Below, one piece after another: positions 36,683 through 49,000 of a stretch of 64,000 bases of DNA. The notes beneath the pieces were generated by a model, which ran no database searches, was not told the DNA's origin, and was given only the letters and a program-made list of their open reading frames with translations. The translations under genes and the position numbers were made by a program. Each line of letters starts with the position of its first letter. Positions within the stretch are counted from its first letter, which is position 1. The DNA is from Centropus unirufus (lineage: Eukaryota > Chordata > Aves > Cuculiformes > Centropidae): the NCBI GenBank assembly GCA_013397695.1, contig VYZI01000386.1, positions 311,800-375,799 on the forward strand. The letters are read 5' to 3'.

Positions 36683-36724
36683 TTCATACATATATCATAT
36701 TCATATATTCATACATATATCATA
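36683..36724. repeat. Short AT-rich tandem repeat
   Basis: TTCATACATATATCATA occurs at 36683-36699 and again at 36708-36724, a 25-bp period with under two copies. Confidence 0.8.
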
Positions 36725-39700
36725 CATTTATTTCATTGTGGTGTTTCCTTCACTGATTTGATGGAAAATGTGTTGGTAGAATTAATGAAAAATATTGAGA
36801 AATCAAAGCTGCCATTTTAAGGAGGCATTGAGAACAGATTTGATGGAGGACATTTGTGGTGGATTAGGGTGAACTCTTTCCTGAATGTCCAGAAGTGCAT
36901 GGATTTAAATTTTCAATATATTGAGTTGAGTTGCAGTTGTGTTGGAAGTTTTGTTATTATTTTGGAGTGCGGGTGTTGGGGGTACCTGTGTTAAACCATG
37001 CGTGGCCCCTGTTCAGCTTCTCCTGGAGCCAAGTGTTTCAGCACATTGTATAAATGAAAACAATTATGCTTAGGCAGAATTTGCCCTCTTTCTTATTCTT
37101 GGCAGTACAAAGTTCTCCTGCCATTTACAGCAGACAATTTGCTTTTTCTCCCAACACTCATTAGGAAGATAGGGTAGAAGAGGCCTGGGATGCGGAGATA
37201 ACAGAGAGCCAGTGAGCGCTGGTCCAGGGGCCTGTGCTGCGGGATGTGATGCTGAACCTGCACAGCTTGCTCGGAGGGATGCCACAGGCAGGGCTGGCAC
37301 TCCAGGGGAGCGCGCTCTCCGTGGGAGCTGTGTGAGCCATTGGCACCATCTGGCTGCACCAGCAGGATTGTGAGGGCACTGCTCCTCCAAGCTGGTCTGC
37401 TTGGGGTACAGAGCAAACAAAATTCTCCCTGTGGGGATTTCAGCTGTGTTTCAGCGGACTCTGCACCTGTCCTCAGCCCTCAAGGCCTTTGCTATATGCA
37501 GCCCTAGCTTCATATCTCTGCAAGATACTATGAAACCTGGGGCACTTTCCAGAAGCATTGCCTGTATTGTTGATATCCCACGTCTGTGCAACATTTCGCC
37601 TCCTGGTGCTGACAGCCTCTGTCCTTCTGGCAGGAGGCAGCAAGGTCAGCCCTCCGGAGGCTGTGCTTGGCTCCCAGCAGAGCCGCTGGGTGCAGGAAGG
37701 GGCTGTGGCTGCCCCTGGGAATAGTCGTCCCCACATGGCCAAGGTGGAGACCATGGCAGGTGTGGGTGTTTTAGGCTGTACCAGGGTATTTAGCCGCTGG
37801 GTGGGTTATCCCCTGTCTTCCTGCTTGCTCTTAGCTCCAGTACTTTCCACAGCAGAACAGTCAAAACCAGAAATATGCAATACAGAGTAGCCACGGTTCA
37901 TGCACTTCAAGGTTGCAGTGGTATAGAACATCTCCAGATCAAGGTCCAGGCTGCTTACCTAGGATCTCCCACATCAGAGTAATAATACTTGCTGCAGCAA
38001 CCGTTTGTTTGTGGTTGACTGTGATAAAGGCTCTGCATTTTTGTACACTGACCAGAAGGGAAGCCTTGCTGGGGCGGAGCTGCTGGACATGGCTCTTAGC
38101 CTCACCGGCACAAGATTGAGCGTGGCTGCTGTGCAGCCAGCCTCAGCCTTAAGGCTCGAGGTGCCTCACACTGACCTGGTAAAGTGCAGGAGCACTGGGA
38201 TCTCTGCACTGCCTTGCTTGGCCAATTCCACCGAGCCCGACAGCCTGTGCTTCCGCCGCCAGCCTCGCACCACTCTAAACCCTGGTGCCACACAAGGCAC
38301 ACCAGACCAATGAAAAGGTGGTTTTCACCCTCTCAGCTGTGGGAGCCTGGGGGACTGCTCCTCCCATCAAGGAGGCACCGTCTCCTGGCACTCCACTTCC
38401 TAAGTGGTGAGTGGCAGGAATGCGAGTGATGCAGGAAATTGCCATCACAACAGTGGGAAACTGAACGTCTGACCAAGGACTCTAAATTTAAGGACCTGCT
38501 GTCGAGCCATGTGTGCGTTAAAGTGCCCTTTTGTGACCAAGCTGGAGATAATTTTCCTATCTGGAAGAGCAGCTGCGTTTTAACTTGTGTAAACAGACTT
38601 CTCTGCTAATGAAGAGCAATCATGATCATAAGAGAATGATCTGCCCTGAGAGGATGGGCAGAACCAGGGATGGGCAGGGCTCTGATGTTCCACAGGAGCT
38701 GAACCTCGTCAGAGACCATTTATAGAAACTCAAGATAAGTTTGTCTCCTTGAAAAATGCACAGTCCTTGCTGTTATTTTAATGCAAACGCTGCTTGAGAG
38801 AATAGCAAAACTTCTTTTAAACTGTAGGAAAAGTCACTCGAGGTTATCTAGACCTCTATTTTCTCCACAAAAATTGAACCCAGTAACATCTAAGCTTACA
38901 GATAGCGCTATGGAACCGAAGGAAACTTTTGGCCAAAAACAAAGCAGAGCCGGGTAGTGTTGTAGCAAATGTATTTTTAACCCACCTGAGTATTTTAAAC
39001 AACTTGACCTTCGTAGAAGGTCTACTACAGTCTTTTAGAGCTGGCAGAGGTCCAGATACGTGCTATAGCATTTTATATTAGGAGGCATGGGACAAACCCC
39101 CGGGTCAGCAAGGATTATTCGGATAGGTCATTAGTATGTTCCTCCCACTTCTCAAAGGGTTGGTGTCGATGTGCAGCAGCAGTCAGGTCAGCTGCTTAGC
39201 TTTTAGCAGTGCAAACACGTGTTGTCTCAGGGAAGGTGCATCACTAAACAGCACATTTATCTGGCAGCCTCCCAAACATGGTGCATAATACTTCGCAATC
39301 TTCTTGTGGCTTTAAAACATGGGAAGAAGTGCTGCACGGTGTGGCCTTGTAGGGGTTTGCAGACTCAGAGGTAATCCGTGATGCTACAAACCCACTTTCC
39401 CACCTGGTGGCAGCGTTACCTGGAGTGCCACATCCAGTGAGGTGTTACAGGTAAGTTGTGAGGACCCCAGAGCTGCAGACTTTGTGGTTTATTGTTCTTC
39501 AAGGAAAAAAAAGGCCTAGAACACTCTGTTAACATATCGTATCGCTTGGAGAAGGACATCTCCAGCCAGATTCTCATTCACATTGCTTCCTCGGTGCTTC
39601 CCTGTAAGTCTGTGACAGGACAATGTGCTGGAGTTGTGCCACTGGCATGACCACGGGCCGCTACTTGCATGTAGGATATGGACAGGGGGGCCTGAGCAAT

Positions 39701-39836
39701 CTGACCCGGCTTTGAAGTCAGCCACGCTTTAAGCATAAATCTCCTGCTACTCTGTGGTATTCAGCATTCCCTGACCAGCCGGGCTGCAGTGTCACGTTTC
39801 ATGTATTCACTGTCATGCTTCTTGTTTCCATTTCAG

Positions 39837-39880
39837 ATCCTGTTTCGGCATAAAAGTGAGATTCACAAGACTCCTCTAAG
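39837..39880 (+). other. TMOD1: TMOD1 5' untranslated part of first coding exon
   Basis: The acceptor CCATTTCAG ends at 39836 and 44 non-coding bases precede the ATG. An in-frame stop TGA at 39857-39859 excludes an N-terminal extension. The acceptor implies at least one upstream non-coding exon. Confidence 0.8.
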
Positions 39881-40000
39881 ATGTCTTACAGAAAAGAGCT
39901 AGAAAAATACCGAGACCTGGATGAAGACAAGATCCTTGGAGCTCTGACAGAAGAGGAGCTCAGGAAGTTAGAGAATGAACTGGAGGAGCTGGATCCTGAT
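39881..40000 (+). CDS. TMOD1: TMOD1 coding exon 1
   Basis: Residues 1-40, the first tropomyosin-binding segment, ending LENELEELDPD. Donor GTAAGT at 40001. Confidence 0.97.
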
Positions 40001-43000
40001 GTAAGTCATTTATACACAAGATTTGCTAGGTGGTAAATCTCAGTAGCTGTGGGGGAGCGGGCTGCTTTAGTGTTCTGTATTTAAGTGGGATCCTTTGCAG
40101 ACCCTGTACTCAGTGCACAGATGGAAGACGTTGCCCACAGAGGAGCAGAAGCTGTTTTGCTATCACGAACACAGGCTACACATGGGACTTTGATTCCGTG
40201 TTATTCCCCTGCCGTTGCTATGGTGTGCATGCTCAGGTGTGATGAGCACCGTGATCTGCAGCACTGATGTGAGGCACTGCTGGTGCAGGGCAGTAAAGCT
40301 GCGCAAACTGGATCTCTGCTGCTCCTCAAGCCACCTTGGAGGGAATGTTTTGGGTTTTGTGGGTTGTTTGGGGTTTTTATTTATAGCAAATTTCAAACTG
40401 TTTGTATTTAGGCAGAAATCCAAATCCCAGAGTTTTGCAAAATGTGACAATTTCTTTTTAGCAACCTCCCAGAATCAGTAGGAGCAGCTCATGTGCACAC
40501 ACTGGGCAGTGCTGGTGCCAAGCAATGAAAGTTTTTTGGAGGCAATGTCCTCTGGCCATAGCAGGAGATGTGCAGGGCCAACTGCCTCTGGCACGCCTCT
40601 GGGTTGTGGCAATGTTAGATGATGAGGCTGGGCACTGCCAAGTGAGAAATTGTTCCTGTAACATGCAATTGGTGTTTGTGGGGAAAATGATGGGCAGAGT
40701 AGGTTGCATCATCAGTATTTTTAATTGCAATACAGGAAAATAATTAAGATGTGACAGGCTAGCTCCAAGGATGGAGTTGATGGGCTGGTTACAGCTGCCT
40801 TGGGAAACACAGAGCCAGGCAATGTTCAGTTAAAGATGCAGAACGGGAAAATAATCACCAACGTCTGTCAGCACAGGAGCAGCTGAAATACAGCACTTAA
40901 AGCACAAAGACTACATGGTCACCTCACGGAGCACAAAGCCTGAGGAAGCAAGCAGTTTCCCACGCCTCCATGCCCACGCATTAGCACAATTCTCTGCTGC
41001 CTTCCAAGGCTCCCCAAATAAAATGACTTCCTATTAGTTATTTTCCTTATCAGGCTTTTCAGTGGTACACATTTAAATCATAATAAATTACTTATATTAG
41101 GCGGGCATGGAAAAATCACCTTAGCTGTCTTAAAACGTGAATGTTGACTGCTACCCAGCAAAGCTTTAAAGAACATGCTTAGTGTCAGATCTGAGAATAG
41201 TTTTACTGCATTAAGGCTGTTCTAAATTTAACTATAAGCAGGTGCTTACGTGCCGTATGTGTCAGGCACAGAGCAACTTCCCATGGCAGCTCATGGGACT
41301 GAATAACAGGGAGGAAGTTTGAAGATGAGCTTCGCTTTGCAGGGGTTTTATTCTGCAGTGGAATGACCTTCTCTGTGAGACCCTGCCTGTAGTTTTGTGG
41401 TGAATCATGAAAGGCAGAGGGGACCACTGCAGCAATCCGGTTTGCTCCGTGAAAGGTCATGGGGTTTCCCTGAACTGAATGTTGCTGGGACATGTGGGGC
41501 ATGCATACACTTGGACAGACACTTGTAGGCAGAATAAGATAGGTTGAGTTTATGAGCTTGGCTCTGGCACTGTGACGGTTGGAAAGAGGCAGCAGAAGTG
41601 TTGAGGGCGTGGGAAGAGGCTGGTAGGAACAGGAGGTGATGGCAGTGAGCCCCCAGAGGAAGGGGTGGAGCTGCTGTTGTAGAGAAACTTGCGCTTAGCA
41701 CCACAGAGATCTTGTAGTGGAGCCAGCATTTGAAATTGGAGGGGGGGATGAGCATGGCATGTCTTAGATGATGTGGGAATCATTGGGGTTGGATGGAGAT
41801 AACCTTTGAAATGAGGAGGAGCAAATTGTCCAGCAGTGTGGAAAAAAGACCATGTAACAAGGAAAACAGAGAATCTGGAAGGGGATCATGGCCTGCAGAA
41901 ATAACCTGTGTTTCTCCTCTCTGTGTCTAGAATGCATTGCTGCCAGCAGGGCTCAGGCAGCGGGATCAGACACAGAAGCCGCCAACTGGCCCGTTCAAAA
42001 GGGAAGAACTCATGGCCCACCTAGAAAAGCAAGCGAAGGATGTTAAAGACAGAGAAGACTTGGTTCCTTTCACGGGTGAAAAGAGAGGTACGGCCAGCCT
42101 TTGTGCCACGCTGAATGTGCCACGGTGAAGGTGTGGTGGGTCCACAGCAGAAGGGTTGTGTCTGACCTGTGTTGCTAAGCACAGCTTCACTTTGATACCA
42201 CTGAGGTGGTGAAACTGCTCTCTCTGCTGTCTAGCTGCAGCCCAGGCTAGGTAATAAACTGGGGCTACCCAGGAGGCTGATTTGGGTGCCTGCTGGTACA
42301 TTGTAGGTGATGGACAGAGGCTGTACACAGTCTCTTCCCATTCTCATCCCACTGAACCTGTATCAAGCCTTGGAGAAGACAACATCTTCTGTCCTCTCTT
42401 GTCGCTTCTCTACCCTGTCCTCCTGTGAGCTGTGCCCTATTTTCCACTGTTGCCTTTCATACTCCATCCCTCCACTCTGAACTTCCATCTTGATACAGAG
42501 AAACTCCACAGTTCCCCTGAGCTGTGATGATTCCAGCAGTTCCTGCTTAGTCTTCATCACCTCTTGGCAGTCCCAGCACCATTTCCCAGTCTTCTGCAGC
42601 ATGCCTGTCTCTGTTTTGCTGCACTGTACCCTGCGATGGCTGCTGCACCCCTGTTTTGCATGGCCCTGGGGCCTATGAGTAGGGGGCTTGCTCTTCTTCT
42701 CCTCTTTTCTCTGCTTCTGGCACCTTTTCCTGGCCTGCTGGGACACATCCCATTATCCAAAAGACTTTCCTGCTTCCATTAGACCCTGAGTCTAATGTGG
42801 TATATGATCTAATCAGTCCTTATTTCTGGGTTCCAGGAGCTTCTCATGAGCTTTTCTCCTGCTGTTTTATCTCCTTCTATATTATGGTCCTCCTGCAGCA
42901 GTAGATTTGGTTGCACACGGTTCTCGCTGGGGGTTGCCCTACACAAAAAAAAGAAGTACGTGAAAATGTTGGTGTTTGAGCCATTTTCCCAACTGAGATA

Positions 43001-46000
43001 TTTCTCAAGGCTGCCTCCATACTGATCCACATGTCTCTCTGGGAAAGAAATTGTGTTAAATCTGTCCATTTACTAAAACTTGAGACGGTATTTTTAGCCA
43101 CATGAAAAATAAATAAATAACTTATTTTCCTTGAAAGAAGTAAATGAAAGGAGTAAATGCAGTGCTGTTACGAAGAGTGATTTGACAACGTCAAACATAC
43201 CACAGCCCAGCACTGGCTACCTGCCTGGCTGTCCAAGCAGGTAATAGCTCTGCTCCACTGGAGACAAAAGTCTTGCTGGCATTGTGAGTCTTCAGCTTTT
43301 GATTTATGCTAATCATATATCAATGTGGTGTGACCTCAAACGCATTAAACATATTTTGACTTGTAGCACGCTGCTGAGTGAAGGCACTGCTTACATTGAC
43401 TGTGAGCCAGACGTGGTAAATCACTTATTCATAGTTGCGGCAGAGCTGGAAATAAATCACTACGTTTGCAGTTTGGAGGGTGATTTAGTAGTTTGCCTTG
43501 GAAGGTGCTCTCCTTGGCCCTGCTGCTGGGCAGGGTAGGGACTGGTGTGTGTGCACGCTGTGCCACGAGATACAATGCTGTGTTTGCCTGCACCATGCAA
43601 CGTGGAGTTCAAAAGTCAATTAGAGCTTGACTGAGATACGAAGCTTTCTCAAGTTAAAACTCAGAAGTTTCAATGACACTGAGATGTCAAAAGGACTTGT
43701 GGTGTGATGGCAGAATGAAGTTTGTCCTGTTTTTCCTATTCCCTGCTGAGCTGACCAGATGATGCGTACACAGGGCTGAGCCTGTGTCTGGTGGGACAGA
43801 AGTTCCAGGTCTTTGCAACAAGGCAGAGCTGAGGGGGCCAGCCTTCCCCAGACCTTGCACTGCAGAGTACCCAGAAGGTGCCTGGCCGTGCAGGCACACA
43901 TGACGCTCTGCCTATTTTTGCGAGAGCAGCTGTGTCCCGGGAGGCAGATTACTGCCCTCTTTGTCAGGGTGCAGGCAGGAGATGGGCCGTTCAGCAAAAG
44001 GCTGTTTATAGCAGCCTCCATTTCATACCAGGGGAGCCTGAAGCACAGTTGCTTCTTCCTTAAGGCTAAATTTAGCCCCTTCTGTTTCTGCACATCCCTG
44101 AGCAGCAGGATCTTTGTTTTTCCCCTTTGGTGCTGCTGACTCTAGTTTCAGAGCAGGGACAAAAATAGGCCTGGCTGGCATGCCAGGCTGAGAGCTCTGC
44201 ACTCGCTATCTCTCTGCAGTGATCCTGGACTATTTCAGGGGAGGGGACTGCTCCAAAGTGCTCTGGGTTCCCTCCTCCTCCTGCTGTCCCACGGCAGCTC
44301 TGGGTTTACCCAACTGACAGCTCCCTGCAGTGGTCTGTTAGAGCATCTCAAGCCCCTCTCAAGCCAAAAGTAGGTGCCCTGTTGTGAAATCTCAGGCCTG
44401 ACCCACTCAGTTCCACCAAGAGACGTGCCCCCCTGTTAGCAGTGTGAGCAGCTGGGAACCCGGGGGCAGTCAGGCACTGCCGTGAGCCCTGTCTGCTGCC
44501 CCACGCCTCCCTGGGACACAGCTGGCTCTGGCAGATAAAGGGTCATGGCTTGCCTGGTGATCATCCTGTGTGATGGGATGGGGGAGTGCCAGGGAGCCCA
44601 CGGCATTCAGAGCTGGGCTAGAGCTGCATCACTTGCTGCACAGCCCCTTCTCCACGCTGGGTGTGGGGCACCAGCATCTTCCGTTATCAAAAGGCCACAA
44701 GTGAGCACCTGGGACTGCAGCTTTGTGCTACCAGCTGTACCTGTTGCCTTGCACCTGTGACTTGCAGGGAAAAGGTCTCTTCCTTGGTCTGCTGCTGCCC
44801 TGTGAGGTGGAGCATGGAGGTCTCCATCTGGCATGCTCTGTGTCTCTCCTCGCTGCTCTACCATCCTCTGCAGCAGCACTGAGCCAGACCAGCTGCCCCA
44901 AGCTTGCTCCTTGCATCCTGTGCACGCAGTGGACTAGCGACTGCTATCCCTGCGTGCTGCCAGATCCCCCTCCACCACCTCCTTCCCAGCCTCTTTTGAC
45001 TAATGTGCCATCTGCTCTGCCACCATGCGTTTGGAGGTAGCAGCAGGAGCTGTCTCAGTGGCAGGACCCCAATCCTGCACAGCGCTGGAGCCGGGCCCCT
45101 GGCCTCTCTTGGTCTGTGTGAGCGCTGGCAAATCTCCATCCTTGTTACTCAGCCTCCAAAGAAGTGAAGTCCTGCAGGGCCAGGCTGTGCCTGGATCTCC
45201 GAGTGCTGCGCAAAGGAGTTGTTGCGCTTTTGTAGATGCAGCCCTCTGTGCTGTTGGAGGAGTCCAGCCTCACAGCTGGAGGCGCCTCTGGGCTCACATC
45301 GCAGCAGGACTCAGACCAAGCTAATGGGAACGGGTTCAGTGTCTCCTTTGATTTTTCTCTAGGTCCTTGTGCTCCCTGTGTCCTTTCCACTGTGCGATTC
45401 TCATCCCAAGGAAATACATCCACGTGGCTAGTTATGAAACAGGTGCTATAACTGTACTGAGAGTGACCTCACTTTGCATTTATAGGAAAAGCTTGGATCC
45501 CCAAGCAGAAGCCAATGGATCCTGTTTTGGAAAGTGTGACTCTGGAGCCGGAACTGGAGGAAGCCCTTGCTAATGCTTCTGATGCAGAGCTCTGTGACAT
45601 TGCTGGTAAATCAGTTTCGCATGAAATGGGAGTTCAAGTTGTTTGACTATTGGTTTCTTTTTGTCCTTTTGTGGGAAATGAGCTATTGAGCTTTTTGCTG
45701 TTTATCTGAATGCTGTCAGTTTTGACAGGATTTGTTTCTTTTTTAACAAAGAAGTGCATATTTAAAATTTCTTTCAGCCGTGTGATTTATCTAGAAGCAT
45801 GGACCAAAGCTGAGGGGGGAGAGGAAGGATTTATCAAGGAGGAGAGTGTGTTGCTTGGTCTATTCTCCTGTCTCCACCAGTGAGTCTTGCAAAGTGCAGC
45901 CCATCAGCTTCAGGAGTACAGATTTCTTCAAGCCAAACCTCTAGGAAACAGTCAAACAGACCCAGTGAGCATGTGGATTTCTTGTCCAAGCTATTAAAGG

Positions 46001-49000
46001 AGCAGTGAGGTCAGAGCAATCTTTCAGCAAGCTCTCAGGGCTGCTGTTCGTTAAACAGCTTTTCCAACACATTTAAAAGCTATGGATTTCTTATGATTTG
46101 TGCCGTTGGTTTTGTGAATGTTAGGTCAGAACTAGGGGAATCCAACATTAAAAGATTGGTGTACTTCAAGGTGGCTGAGAATGGATTGGAATGCACAGTG
46201 AGCTGGAGAGCGGGACAGAGTGACTGCAGATGCTGCTCCAGCCCTGACAGTGTGCTCTTCACCAGGCTGAACAAATCCCATGCAAACTGAGAGGAAAAAG
46301 AGTGACCCTTATCTGAGGGATTATTGTCTCCATGCTGGCTAAGTTCATGCAGTGTTCCCAGTTGCTGCTTTTCAGGCAGTTGTTGTCTGAGTGGAGGCAG
46401 CCCCCTACAAACGTTCTTCCTCTGCCTTTTCAGAGACAACAGTATTGGCTTCCTTCTGAAGCCAGCAGTGGGAGCTTAGCTGTGTGACTGGGATAGGATA
46501 TGCCTTGGCCACAGCAGCATGTGAGCACTCCCTTGGTGCTTTATCAAGTTCTGATGTCCCCTGCTGGTCTTGCATTTGATGAATATTTCAGTGCAACTGG
46601 CTGCTTCTTCCAGTTCTGTCTCCTTCAGACTTCCATACTCCCTAGCTGTATCCTCCTTGCCAGAAGTCTGTAAGTCTGTATAAAAACCACACCACTAAAC
46701 ACCTTTTACATAAAATCTCACATTCTGGCTTAGAAATCAGTTGCTGCACTCAGGCTTCCAATATATGGACCCTTGCCAAGCACTGCATCTCTGGGTTTTG
46801 CTTTGTTACTGTACTCTCAGAGTCCTATAAAGCTCTATCCAAGAAAACCTGCCTTTCTAGACTCCAGATCTGTGCAGCAGTTATTTTCCCAGAGAAATGC
46901 TGTTCAGTGCAGCGTGCTCTGCAATTGGGTGAATACACTCGGAGTGGCAGCAAGAGAACTAGTGTGATACAAGCTGTGCTGAGATCTCAATATTGATGAT
47001 GGCTGCATTGCTTTTCCAAGTTTGCTAAACCTGTGAAACAGCTCCTGCCTGCTTGGCAGGGCTCGTTTTGAGCCATGGTGGGTTGGATCCCTCCTTTGGC
47101 ACGGCCAGTCAGATGATAGCTCCTGTGGGTAGTTCCCAGCAAGTCCTGGAAGGGCTGCCGTGTCTTTGTTTAGCTGGAGGAGGCAGAATCGGGATGCTTC
47201 CATTCTCCTTGAGTTCCTTTGGATAACGCACAGCAAGCCTCAGGCTTACAAACAGTGGTGTCTATTGTACACTAGCACAAACCATGGCTTGAAACCCCCC
47301 CTCCTTACGTAGTTGTAACAGCAGATCTTCGTCTGCAGTCCAGATGGTTCACCCTCCTGGCTGGTGGAGAGATTTTATTGTCAGGATAAGCTGTGTTTGG
47401 GATGTGTAAGTGTACCCAAAGTGCTGAGCCTGTGAATGACTTTCCAAAGCCGTGTTGCACTCCTGAAAATTTCAGCTGTGTCAGAGAAAAGGGTGGGTTA
47501 AAACATGAACAAGCACGCTGGAAGTGCCCAGCCTCACTCAGACTTTCAGGTGGAGATCGCTTGGCTCTGTGCCAATCAACCAGGGCTGTGCTGGGGGGTC
47601 TGTGAGGGAGCAGATGTTTGCTGACACCTTTTGCCTACAGGCTGTCCTGCCTATGCATCCCAGACCTGGAGTCATGGAGAACCAGCACTGTAACAGATGC
47701 CTTTCATCTGGTAGCCTTCTCTTCAACTCCTAGCCCTTCTTGGCCAAAGCACTGAGCAAATGGTGATGAGATGGTGCCAGCCATGGATAAGAGGAGCAGC
47801 TTATGGGAAAACAAAGTGCCTTTGTGATGATATGGTTGAATTTTATGGGAGATTAGTCCTTTATTTATTTTAACTCTGTCCATCCAGAAGTCAAGATTTG
47901 TTCAAATTTGTCTGTTTTTAACAATTATTTGTGTTTGCATTTTTCTTTAGAAAGTCATACTATTATTTTCTTAAAAACAGTTGATTAAAAAAGCCAGTTT
48001 CTTTTCAAACATGAACTTTCTATGAATAGCAGGGTTATTTTTACAGACAGAATCTTTGCCCAAGTGTTTCTAAGCCGTTGCTTTCCCACTGCTCATTTGC
48101 AGCTGGCAAGAACATCAGCAGATCCCCCTGGGCACGCTTCAATGTACATTTGCATATTGGTTTTGCAGTCATGAGCCCAAGATACACAAATTGGCATAAG
48201 TCTGGGGTTTAGACTTTCAAAGCCTTTGAATTTTGTCCTTACCTTTCTGCATTTTGACCAAGCGAGCAGAGCTTTTGCTTCTTACAAGGTCAATTTCCAA
48301 GTGTAGTAAGGCACGTCAAACATGATGTGCCTTGCCATGCTTGACCTCGTATGTTGCTCAGTCACCTCACGTGCTCTGGTTCTGCGTGGGGCAAAGCTCA
48401 TCTCAAAAACTGGGCTGTTGCACTACGCGGCACACACCCAGGTGAGCGAGGATGATGAGGATAGGTAGGTGCCTCCTGGCCTGGACCTGTTAAACTAAAT
48501 CCTACCAATGGCATTACCTTGTGGTTTATTCTTTTCCTTTCAGTTTTCATGTCAGGCTGAATCAAGTCAGCTACTGGGAAGCTTTAGCTATTTGTCTCTT
48601 TGTTGTCTGCAAAATGATGTTCTCTTTCTCCTTTGAATCATGCTACCTGGGAACAAATAAGGTGGCACATTTGATCCCTGTGGTGTATCTATGACAGCTG
48701 GGGGCTTTGGTCTTAGCAAAGGGAAAGGTAATGCGCTATGCACTATGCTCTCCTATCCCAGGCAGTATGGCATGTCTGTGTCTTTTCCTGTCTTTGGAGC
48801 CTGCAGTAACTCTAGCCATGTCCTCCTTTTCTTTTCCTGTAGCCATCCTTGGCATGCACACCTTGATGAGTAACCAGCAGTACTATGGAGCACTGGGGAG
48901 CAGCACCATTGTGAACAAAGAAGGGCTCAACAGTAAGTGATTTAGAGTGTGTGCGGGCTGCAGGGTTTGGCTTTGAGGCTGCTAGCAGGCAGAGGGAGCT

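Larger units (their letters stand above)
20661..39836. other. TDRD7-TMOD1 intergenic region (may include TMOD1 5' non-coding exons)
   Basis: 19 kb without a recognisable protein-coding exon. It contains six CR1 fragments, a solo LTR, a GC-rich minisatellite with a gap, and a small AT-rich tandem repeat. Because the TMOD1 start codon lies in an exon preceded by an AG acceptor, at least one 5' non-coding TMOD1 exon and its promoter must be upstream, quite possibly in this interval, but I could not locate them. The stretches 20661-21314, 21656-23384, 23767-25060, 28351-32484, 33546-35392 and 35673-39836 show nothing else identifiable. Confidence 0.7.

Noticed and set aside
44155..44175. AAAAATAGG motif resembling a muscle MEF2 site in a TMOD1 intron
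   Set aside because: It departs from the MEF2 consensus at the second position, and a single short match has no weight without conservation.
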